Part shown: positions 1 through 6,551 of the stretch, one piece after another
Numbering within the stretch: the stretch's first letter is position 1
How the letters are laid out: the number at the start of each line of letters is the position of its first letter
Source: an uncultured Collinsella sp.
GTDB taxonomy: Bacteria > Actinomycetota > Coriobacteriia > Coriobacteriales > Coriobacteriaceae
Length of the DNA: 8,006 bases
NCBI GenBank assembly: GCA_900550185.1
Contig: URRN01000089.1
Coordinates: 1-8,006 of the forward strand
Direction: 5' to 3'
The notes under the pieces: generated by a model
Told to the model about the DNA's origin: nothing
Databases searched by the model: none
Seen by the model: only the letters and a program-made list of their open reading frames with translations
Made by a program: the position numbers and the translations under genes

Positions 1-395
1 CCAAAAGCATAGGGCGGGTCGAGCAGAACCAGGTCAAAGGGACCGCCCGGCACGCGGCCGCGCGAAGCGCTTGCCAGCACGTCGCCCGTCACCACGCGCC
101 AGCGTGCACGGTCGCGGCAGAGCGACTCGATATTCTTGGTAATCAGACGAGCAGCGTTGCGATCGATCTCGAACGTGGTGAGCGAGCGGGCACCACGCGA
201 GAGCATCTCGATGCCCAAGGCGCCGGAGCCGCCAAAGGCATCCAGCACGCGGACCTCGTCCAGATCGAAGTCGAATGCCGACATGACCATAGATGCGCAT
301 GCCTCGCGCACGCGATCGGTCGTGGGGCGGGTGACATCGCGACCACGGGGCTCCTCGATCTTACGACCGCGCCATTCGCCGCCGATGATTCTCAT
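1..395 (-). CDS. rsmD: 16S rRNA (guanine-966-N2)-methyltransferase RsmD, N-terminal 131 residues (3' end cut by window edge)
   Basis: RsmD is an S-adenosylmethionine-dependent enzyme that methylates N2 of G966 in 16S rRNA during small-subunit assembly in the cytoplasm. The reading frame opens with MRIIGGEWRGRKI, the usual RsmD N-terminus. A TRPTTDRVREA segment follows at 22-32, then the SAM-binding glycine-rich loop VLDAFGGSGALGIE (50-63) and an acidic residue after the next strand (FEID, 75-78). The catalytic DPPY motif, which marks N2-guanine or N6-adenine methyltransferases, is at 126-129. The frame runs off the left edge; about 180-190 residues are usual for the family, so roughly 50-60 are missing. 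The ATG overlaps the recG stop as ATGA, and a perfect AAGGAGGT lies 9 nt upstream inside recG, so the two are translationally coupled. In many Gram-positives coaD follows rsmD, but that region is outside the window. Family assignment is firm; the exact target base is inferred from the family. Confidence 0.95.
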   Translation of the reverse strand, partial: MRIIGGEWRGRKIEEPRGRDVTRPTTDRVREACASMVMSAFDFDLDEVRVLDAFGGSGALGIEMLSRGARSLTTFEIDRNAARLITKNIESLCRDRARWRVVTGDVLASASRGRVPGGPFDLVLLDPPYAF

Positions 396-2569
396 CCTCC
401 GCTGACCTCCTTAAAAATGTGTCGATATCGCATGGCGACCGCATCGCGCAGGGGGCGCGTCGCCACGGAGTCAAGGTTGCAAGCATACCGCAAGAGCTCG
501 ACCGCGTCCAAATGGGCCCACTCGATCAGCTCCTCGTCGGCATCCAGGTCGACAAAGCGCAGGGTCACTCCGCCATGCTGGCGGTACCCCAGGATTTCGC
601 CCTCGTGGCGCAGACGCAGGTCCATCTGGGCGAGCGTAAAGCCATCCGAGGTTTTTTCGAGCGATTGCAGGCGATCTTGTGCTGCCGAAGCGCCGCCGTT
701 GCCCTTGGAGTGCGTCATGACCAGGCACGTGCCCGACACACTGCCACGGCCCACGCGACCGCGCAGCTGGTGCAGAGCAGCCAAACCAAAGCGCTCCCCG
801 TTCTCGATGACCATGACGGTGGCGTTAGGCACGTCGACGCCCACCTCGACCACCGTAGTCGAGACGAGCACGTCAATCTCGCCACGCTTAAAGGCATCGA
901 TAACCTGGTCCTTCTCCCCCGCTGGCATGCGGCCGTGAAGGCGCTCGATGGCAAGACCCGGCAACGCCAGACGCAGGCGATCGAGCTCGGTCGCCGTATC
1001 GTGCAGCGGCACGGGGACCGTCACGCGGCCCTCATCGTCGCGGGCGATACCGGGCACGTCCTCCAGTTCATCGGCCGAGTCGCTCGGCTCCACGAGCGGG
1101 CAAATAACGTAGGCCTGCTGACCCTTTTCATGCGCCTCGCGGATGGCGCCATAGGCAAGGTCGCGGCTCGACTCGGTAAGCACGCGTGTCGTCACGCCAG
1201 CGCCAGGGACGGGCCGATGGCGGATGATGCTCGTGTCCAGATCGCCGTAGACCGAAAGCGCAAGCGTACGTGGGATGGGCGTTGCCGTCATAACGAGCAG
1301 ATCGGCACCGGGGCCCTTCGCGCGCAGGGCATTGCGTTGGCCGACGCCAAACCGGTGCTGCTCATCGATGACCACGAGCGACAGATGCTTAAACGCCACG
1401 TTATCCGAAAGCACCGCGTGGGTGCCAAAGAGCACGTCGAGCTCGCCCGATTCCAGCTGGGCATGGATCCGCTCGCGCTCTGCGGCCGGCGTGGCGCCCG
1501 TCAGGAGCGCCCAGGCCATGCCAGCCTGCGAGAGCAAGGGGCCGGTCTTATCGGCATATTGACGCGCCAGCACGCCCGTGGGCGCCATAACGCAGGCCTG
1601 CGTGCCGCTATCGGTAGCCACAGCCAGCGCGCAGGCGGCAACGGCGGTCTTACCGGTACCGACATCGCCCAGCAGCAGGCGGTTCATCACGCGCCCGCCA
1701 TCGCACATATCGCGAAGGATATCTTGGAACGCGGCCTGTTGCTCGTCGCTCAGCGAAAACGGCAGGGCCTGCTTAAGCGCGGCCAGGTGCTCGCCCGCGG
1801 CGTGGGCATAGGGCACCACATCGACCAGGCCGCCGTCGTTGCGCAGGCGCAGCGCCAGCTGCAGGTAGAGGCACTCCTCGTAGGCAAGCCGTGCGCGCGC
1901 GATATCGCGCTCAGCCATGCTCGAGGGAAAATGGATCGATCGAAGCGCACGGGCATTGCTCATCAGGCGGCGCTTGACGCGTAAGCGTGCGGGAATCGGG
2001 TCGAAGGGATTGCCGACGACCTCGAGCGCGCCACTTACGATGCGGCGCATCCACGCCTGGCTCACGCCATCACTCACGTAATGGACCGGCAGGATAGTGC
2101 CCGCGGCACGCCCTTCCTCGAGCTTTTCAAAGTGCGGCGAGGCCATCTGCTTAAAGCCGTAGGCAAACTCGACCTTGCCCATCACGGCCAGGCGGTCGCC
2201 CTGCTTAAGCTGCTGGGCAATCCAGGGCTGACGGAAAAAGGCGACCTGCAGCACACCCGTCTCATCCACCAGCGAGACCTCGGTCACCTGCATACGCGGG
2301 CGGGGCTGTTTTTGGACGATACGATCGACCGTGGCAACAATCGTGCACACGGTACCGATGGGCGCCATCTCGATAGACCAAGAACGGGTAAAGTCGAGGT
2401 ATCGATGAGGGATATGGAGAAGGAGGTCCCCCACCGTCCGAATTCCCAGACGGCGAAGGGCCTCCTCACGTTTACCCGAAACATATTTGAGTCGCGCGAT
2501 ATCCTCGTCGAGCGCATTGCTCTGGGCAAAGCGCTCCGAGACGCGCGGCACGGAGCACAGCTCGGACAT
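392..2569 (-). CDS. recG: ATP-dependent DNA helicase RecG (fork reversal / branch migration)
   Basis: RecG is a superfamily 2 DNA translocase that reverses stalled replication forks and migrates branched intermediates during recombinational repair. The 725-residue protein shows the family layout. A helix-hairpin-like start (IARLKYVSGKREEALRRLGI, 24-43) precedes the wedge/OB domain (about 65-150). The helicase core has Walker A GDVGTGKT (301-308), DEQH box (402-405), TAT (428-430), a VEVGVDVPNA segment (574-583) and motif VI QLRGRVGRG (601-609). The RecG-specific C-terminal helical segment follows (MDLRLR...GYRQHGG, 649-667). It is longer than E. coli RecG (693), partly from about 20 extra residues near 498-520. 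The GPG usual after LRLR is replaced by HEG. The ATG is 10 nt past the fakA stop; I see no strong Shine-Dalgarno, so translation may depend on coupling. The start is otherwise sound because the first conserved block begins at about residue 24. Confidence 0.97.
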   Translation of the reverse strand: MSELCSVPRVSERFAQSNALDEDIARLKYVSGKREEALRRLGIRTVGDLLLHIPHRYLDFTRSWSIEMAPIGTVCTIVATVDRIVQKQPRPRMQVTEVSLVDETGVLQVAFFRQPWIAQQLKQGDRLAVMGKVEFAYGFKQMASPHFEKLEEGRAAGTILPVHYVSDGVSQAWMRRIVSGALEVVGNPFDPIPARLRVKRRLMSNARALRSIHFPSSMAERDIARARLAYEECLYLQLALRLRNDGGLVDVVPYAHAAGEHLAALKQALPFSLSDEQQAAFQDILRDMCDGGRVMNRLLLGDVGTGKTAVAACALAVATDSGTQACVMAPTGVLARQYADKTGPLLSQAGMAWALLTGATPAAERERIHAQLESGELDVLFGTHAVLSDNVAFKHLSLVVIDEQHRFGVGQRNALRAKGPGADLLVMTATPIPRTLALSVYGDLDTSIIRHRPVPGAGVTTRVLTESSRDLAYGAIREAHEKGQQAYVICPLVEPSDSADELEDVPGIARDDEGRVTVPVPLHDTATELDRLRLALPGLAIERLHGRMPAGEKDQVIDAFKRGEIDVLVSTTVVEVGVDVPNATVMVIENGERFGLAALHQLRGRVGRGSVSGTCLVMTHSKGNGGASAAQDRLQSLEKTSDGFTLAQMDLRLRHEGEILGYRQHGGVTLRFVDLDADEELIEWAHLDAVELLRYACNLDSVATRPLRDAVAMRYRHIFKEVSGG
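405..412 (-). promoter_or_regulatory. Shine-Dalgarno sequence of rsmD inside the recG 3' end
   Basis: The minus strand reads AAGGAGGT here, a full anti-16S match, 9 nt before the rsmD ATG (395-393). It lies within the last codons of recG. Together with the ATGA stop/start overlap it fixes the rsmD start and points to coupled translation of the two genes. Confidence 0.85.
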
Positions 2570-2579
2570 GGGCAGTTGC

Positions 2580-4241
2580 CTACTCGATCGAGAAGATCAT
2601 GGGATAGAGCGGCTGCTCGCCACGATGGGCGTCAATCTCCAGATCGGGCTGAGCCTCCTCGATAGCGTCGACGATCTCCTGGAAGGCCTCATCGGACAGT
2701 TCCTCGCCGGCCAGAATCGTCAGCGCGTCACCCTCCTCTTCCTCCTGCATGCGGTTGATGCAATCGAGCGTGACCTGCTTCACGTCGGAGCCGACCACGT
2801 CGATGGAGCCGGCAATGATACCCATGACGTCACCGGAGTGAATCGGCGAGCCGTCGGAGGCGCTGGAGTCGCGCACGGCGCGGGTGACCTCGCCATCGCG
2901 AACCTCGCTGATGGCGTCGACCATAGCGGCGACGGCGTCCTCGAGCTCGGAATCGGGCAGGACGGCGAACAGCGCGGAAAACGCCTGGGGAACGGTCTTG
3001 GTGGGAACGACGGCGACCTTCTTGTCGGTGCAGGCTGAGGCAGCGGCCTCGGCGGCCATGCGGATGTTGCCGTTGTTGGGCAGGATGATGACCGAGGTCG
3101 CGTTGACCTGGTCAACCGCGCCCAGCAGGTCTGCAGTCGAGGGGTTCATGGTCTGACCACCCGACACGATCACGTCGACGCCGAGAGACTTGAGGATGTC
3201 TGCCTCGCCGGACCCAGCGGCAACGGCGACAAAGCCCAGGGCCTTCGCGGGCTCGGCGGCCTTCTCCTGGTCCTCGTGAATCTTAGCGGTACGGTCGTGG
3301 GCCTCCATCTCCATGTTGTGGATAAAGACCTCGTAGATCTGACCAAGCTGCAGCATGTGCTCGAGCACCAGGTTGGGGGTGTTGGAGTGCACATGGATCT
3401 TGTAGTCGGGGTAGGCACCCACAAGCAGCTCGCAGTCGCCCATGGAGCCCAGGAACTTAAGGCACTCGTCCTCGTCAAAGGGAGCGTCGGCCTTAAAGAG
3501 GAACTCGTTGCAGTAGCGGAACTCCGAGCCCTCCCAGTCGTCGTTCGCCTCGATCTCAACGCGACCGAGGGCCGCGTCGCGGGCAGAGCCAGCGGAATCA
3601 AACGTAGCGGAGAAATCCTCGACAACGGTGCTGCGGCCAAGTGCTGCGGCCACGAAGTTCTCAAGGAAGATGGCAAAGCCAAAGGCGCCGGAATCGACCA
3701 CGCCGTTCTCCTTCAGAACGGGCAGCAGGTCGGGCGTACGGGCGACGGACTGGTAGGCCTCGACGACGATGGCGTCGAGCGCACCCTCGGCAGAGAACTT
3801 CTTCTTCTCGCACTCGTCTGCCTTGGTCGAGACATCGCGCAGGACCGTGAGGATCGTGCCCTCGATGGGCTTGCGGACAGCCTGGAAGGCAACCTTGACG
3901 GCGCGACGGAAGGCGAAGGCAATGTTGGCGGACGTAATAGGCTCGTCGGCAGAGACAAGACCCTCGGCCACGCCGCGAAGAATCTGCGAGGTAATAACGC
4001 CGGAGTTACCGCGAGCGCCCATGAGAGAGCCGTGGGTGATGGCACCGGCGATGGCCTCCATATCGGCATCGGCGGGAAGGGCAGAGAGCTCCTTGGTCAC
4101 CGAGGCGAGCGTGAGCGACATGTTGGTGCCGGTATCGCCATCGGGTACGGGGAAGACGTTGAGCTTGTTGATCTCCTCGGCCTTGTCGGAAACGGCAGCC
4201 GCAGCGATCGGAAAACAGGTGCGAATGGTCTTTGCAATCAT
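2580..4241 (-). CDS. fakA: Fatty acid kinase catalytic subunit FakA (DAK2/DhaL domain + DegV-like domain, YloV family)
   Basis: In Gram-positives FakA phosphorylates fatty acids held by a separate FakB (DegV) carrier, giving acyl-phosphate for phospholipid synthesis. The 553-residue protein has the full-length three-part architecture. The N-terminal DhaL-like ATP-binding domain (about 1-200) has the Mg-binding NVFPVPDGDTGTNM motif at 28-41 (D34 and D36), HGSLMGARGNSG (70-81) and the GVVDSGAFGF turn (180-189). A middle domain carries YCNEF (C244) and HVH (283-285), residues that fit the metal site described for this family. The C-terminal FakB-like domain begins near 335 and contains SGGQTMNPST (360-369). 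The ATG lies 27 nt after the Asp23-family stop, with GGAGA at 4253-4257. No fakB is visible here; it is normally encoded elsewhere. The Asp23-like gene upstream and recG downstream match the yloU-yloV-recG order of Firmicutes. The family is clear; activity on fatty acids is inferred from characterised homologues. Confidence 0.93.
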   Translation of the reverse strand: MIAKTIRTCFPIAAAAVSDKAEEINKLNVFPVPDGDTGTNMSLTLASVTKELSALPADADMEAIAGAITHGSLMGARGNSGVITSQILRGVAEGLVSADEPITSANIAFAFRRAVKVAFQAVRKPIEGTILTVLRDVSTKADECEKKKFSAEGALDAIVVEAYQSVARTPDLLPVLKENGVVDSGAFGFAIFLENFVAAALGRSTVVEDFSATFDSAGSARDAALGRVEIEANDDWEGSEFRYCNEFLFKADAPFDEDECLKFLGSMGDCELLVGAYPDYKIHVHSNTPNLVLEHMLQLGQIYEVFIHNMEMEAHDRTAKIHEDQEKAAEPAKALGFVAVAAGSGEADILKSLGVDVIVSGGQTMNPSTADLLGAVDQVNATSVIILPNNGNIRMAAEAAASACTDKKVAVVPTKTVPQAFSALFAVLPDSELEDAVAAMVDAISEVRDGEVTRAVRDSSASDGSPIHSGDVMGIIAGSIDVVGSDVKQVTLDCINRMQEEEEGDALTILAGEELSDEAFQEIVDAIEEAQPDLEIDAHRGEQPLYPMIFSIE

Positions 4242-4268
4242 GGGTATTTGAATCTCCGTTTTCGGATG

Positions 4269-4625
4269 CTAGTTCAGACGGCTCTTGAGCGCGTCGATAT
4301 GGATGCCGATCTTAAGGCTGGCGGGATCGATCTGGGCGATCTCCTGCAGGGTGAAGGCAACGGAGCTCGAAAGATTGTGGCAGACGGACTTCATGTTGAC
4401 GCCGTTCTCGAGCACGACGTGAAGATCGACCGTAAGGCCGTTCTCGTCGGCGGAGACAAGCACGCCCTTGCGGAGGCGCTGACCGGCAAGCAGGCGCACG
4501 CTCCCGGCGCCCTGGAGCTGTTCGGCCATACCGACGACGCCATAGCACGTCATCGCGGCATAACCGGCAATATCGGCAATAACGTCATTCGAGACGCTCA
4601 GGCTGCCGTTAATGGTCTCAGACAC
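4269..4625 (-). CDS. Asp23/Gls24 family envelope-stress protein (YloU-like), 118 aa from a GTG start
   Basis: This is a member of the Asp23/Gls24 (alkaline shock protein 23, DUF322) family: small proteins, membrane-associated in staphylococci, linked to cell-envelope homeostasis, without known catalysis. From the GTG start the protein has the N-terminal GSLSVSNDVIADIAGYAA block (7-24), the GVVGM turn (29-33), a central VDLHVVLENGVNM strand (66-78) and a C-terminal IGIHIDAL strand (about 106-113). There is no signal peptide or membrane segment, and the length is normal. An ATG 33 nt upstream (4658) is also in frame. I chose the GTG at 4625-4623 because AAGGAG lies 6 nt before it, whereas the ATG has no Shine-Dalgarno and would add 11 unconserved residues. 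It is the first gene of the cluster with fakA, recG and rsmD; the asp23-fakA pairing is conserved widely and suggests a shared membrane-lipid role. The closest named equivalent by synteny is B. subtilis YloU. Confidence 0.92.
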   Translation of the reverse strand: MSETINGSLSVSNDVIADIAGYAAMTCYGVVGMAEQLQGAGSVRLLAGQRLRKGVLVSADENGLTVDLHVVLENGVNMKSVCHNLSSSVAFTLQEIAQIDPASLKIGIHIDALKSRLN

Positions 4626-4630
4626 AAGAA

Positions 4631-4637
4631 TCTCCTT
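4631..4637 (-). promoter_or_regulatory. Shine-Dalgarno sequence that decides the GTG start of the Asp23-family gene
   Basis: The minus strand reads AAGGAGA here. The AAGGAG core (4637-4632) is 6 nt upstream of the GTG at 4625-4623. The site lies inside the extension that the upstream ATG (4658) would encode, which argues against that ATG. Confidence 0.8.
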
Positions 4638-4640
4638 ATC

Positions 4641-4657
4641 TGGTGCTCGCGGCACCA
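4641..4657 (-). promoter_or_regulatory. Small hairpin just upstream of the Asp23-gene ribosome binding site
   Basis: TGGTGC (4641-4646) and GCACCA (4652-4657) form a perfect 6-bp stem with a 5-nt loop, ending 3 nt before the AAGGAG site on the transcribed strand. It would sit in the 5' leader of the asp23-fakA-recG-rsmD transcript. It includes two bases of the alternative ATG at 4658. No T tract follows, so it is not a terminator. A regulatory role is possible, but a stem this short may be chance. In the rest of the leader (4658-4783) I see no gene and no convincing promoter; the best -10 candidate is TAAAAT at 4687-4682, without a recognisable -35. Confidence 0.35.
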
Positions 4658-4783
4658 TGTCGTGGGAGCAATCACTGCAATATTTTACAACGAGCGCGCC
4701 ATGTTGAGGTGGTGGGTCGCGGGATTACATCCTCGACACGAAATGTTGATATGGCAACGTTCGCTCTAGGCGATCGTGACATG

Positions 4784-4813
4784 AAAAAACCCGCCGCATA
4801 AGCGACGGGTTTT
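4784..4813 (-). terminator. Rho-independent terminator of the tRNA-Asn gene
   Basis: On the minus strand AAAACCCGTCGC pairs with GCGGCGGGTTTT around a TTAT loop (12 bp, one G-T pair), and the run of six T ends at 4784. It begins only 6 nt past the tRNA CCA end. It separates the tRNA unit from the asp23-fakA operon. Read on the plus strand it also forms a stem with four T, so it could act weakly in the other direction. Confidence 0.9.
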
Positions 4814-4819
4814 ACAACC

Positions 4820-4894
4820 TGGCTCCCCGGGTAGGACTCGAACCTACAACAGCGCGGTTAACAGCCGCGTGCTCTACCATTGAGCTACCGAGGA
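4820..4894 (-). tRNA. tRNA-Asn, anticodon GTT
   Basis: The 75-nt minus-strand sequence folds as a complete cloverleaf. Acceptor TCCTCGG pairs with CCGGGGA (one T-G pair), followed by discriminator G73 and an encoded CCA. The D stem is GCTC/GAGC. The anticodon stem CGCGG/CCGCG holds the loop CTGTTAA with anticodon GTT, which decodes AAC and AAU. A five-base variable loop CTGTT and the T arm GTAGG-TTCGAGT-CCTAC complete it. It is a single-gene unit with its own promoter and terminator, placed between rpoD and the asp23-fakA operon. G73 agrees with asparagine identity. I see no integrase or duplicated 3' end that would mark it as an integration site. Confidence 0.97.
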
Positions 4895-4924
4895 ATAGGT
4901 GCGTGCTCTCAAGCAACGAAGTTT

Positions 4925-4952
4925 ATTATACGGACGAATCAGCTTAGGGCAA
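4925..4952 (-). promoter_or_regulatory. Promoter of tRNA-Asn (primary sigma type)
   Basis: The minus strand has a perfect -10 TATAAT (4930-4925) and a -35-like TTGCCC (4952-4947, four of six matches) spaced by 16 bp. Transcription would start near 4918, giving a leader of about 24 nt before the tRNA 5' end at 4894. An A/T-rich tract directly upstream (4956-4973) resembles an UP element, common at stable-RNA promoters. The -10 match and its position make this the best promoter in the window. Confidence 0.75.
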
Positions 4953-4978
4953 GAACTTTTTTAAGAAATTTTCCGACC

Positions 4979-5052
4979 TAGTCATTGGGGACGACCCAGT
5001 CATTGGGGACGTTCTTAAACGACTAGTCATTCAAGAACGTCCCCAACGACTA
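4979..5052. repeat. REPIN-like inverted pair of 28-nt units plus a partial third copy
   Basis: Two arms, 4997-5016 and 5033-5052, are inverted copies matching at 18 of 20 positions around a 16-nt loop. A finer reading gives two head-to-head units of about 28 nt, at 4998-5025 (plus) and 5052-5025 (minus), differing at only 3 positions. Each has the form AGTCRTT, then GGGGACGTTCTT, then R-AAYGACTA, with the unit's own ends mutually inverted. The units meet at the palindrome GACTAGTC (5021-5028). A broken direct copy of the left part (AGTCATTGGGGACG) sits at 4980-4993, 18 nt before the same sequence at 4998-5011. The block lies between the rpoD terminator and the tRNA-Asn promoter and codes for nothing. 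It resembles REP/REPIN dispersed elements mobilised by Y1 (RAYT) transposases. That class is inferred; copies elsewhere in the genome cannot be seen from here. Confidence 0.7.
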
Positions 5053-5057
5053 CATGA

Positions 5058-5091
5058 AAGCGCCCTCAAGCGGATGTGCTTGAGGGCGCTT
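5058..5091 (-). terminator. Rho-independent terminator of rpoD
   Basis: AAGCGCCCTCAAGC and GCTTGAGGGCGCTT form a perfect 14-bp stem with a 6-nt loop, starting 9 nt after the rpoD stop. On the minus strand the stem is followed only by a short T run (TTTCATG), so the U tract is weak although the stem is very strong. The structure is symmetric, but no plus-strand gene ends nearby. Confidence 0.8.
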
Positions 5092-5100
5092 CTTGCTTGA

Positions 5101-6441
<1,341 letters not shown>

Positions 6442-6446
6442 AGATT

Positions 6447-6453
6447 CTCCCTT
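6447..6453 (-). promoter_or_regulatory. Putative Shine-Dalgarno sequence for the rpoD GTG start
   Basis: The minus strand reads AAGGGAG, ending 5 nt before the GTG at 6441-6439. It lies inside the five extra codons that an ATG start at 6456 would add. The bases before that ATG (GTCCTGTGGACT) show no comparable site. Confidence 0.55.
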
Positions 6454-6473
6454 CATAGTCCACAGGACTCAAT

Positions 6474-6482
6474 ACTTTAGCA
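6474..6482 (-). promoter_or_regulatory. Possible extended -10 element in the dnaG-rpoD gap
   Basis: The minus strand reads TGCTAAAGT, an extended -10 form (TGn plus a hexamer with four of six matches), 18 nt before the rpoD ATG and 33 nt before the GTG. The best upstream -35-like match is TTGGGT, 20 bp away, which is too far. An internal promoter before rpoD is common in this operon, but this call rests on one short motif. Confidence 0.3.
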
Positions 6483-6551
6483 CACACATTGACGTCTATA
6501 CCCAAAAAGAAGACTGGATATAGGCGAGAATACGCTGGTTGACCACAACAT

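Noticed and set aside
1897..1910. 14-nt perfect palindrome GCGCGATATCGCGC
   Set aside because: It lies inside recG and encodes ordinary family sequence (ERDIARAR). Palindromes of this kind arise readily in GC-rich coding DNA, and no second copy was seen in the window.
419..1984. 521-codon open frame on the plus strand opposite recG
   Set aside because: Its codons lie exactly opposite those of recG. In that register plus-strand stops need TTA, CTA or TCA sense codons, which this high-GC genome avoids, so long empty frames are expected. The translation shows no known domain.
4682..4687. TAAAAT as a -10 box for the Asp23-family operon
   Set aside because: No acceptable -35 at 15-19 bp and no extended -10 TGn, so it is noted only as the best of weak candidates.
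3276..4769. 497-codon open frame on the plus strand opposite fakA and the Asp23-family gene
   Set aside because: Same codon-opposed register. It stays open across both genes because they happen to share a frame. There is no recognisable family, and the sense-strand proteins are unmistakable.
4820..4894. tRNA-Asn as an integration (att) site with an adjacent island
   Set aside because: No integrase, no duplicated tRNA 3' end, and both flanks are conserved housekeeping genes.
4979..5052. CRISPR array, or riboswitch for the repeat block
   Set aside because: There are too few repeats, two of them are inverted, and there are no spacers of regular length. It lies downstream of rpoD and upstream of a tRNA promoter, so it leads no coding gene.
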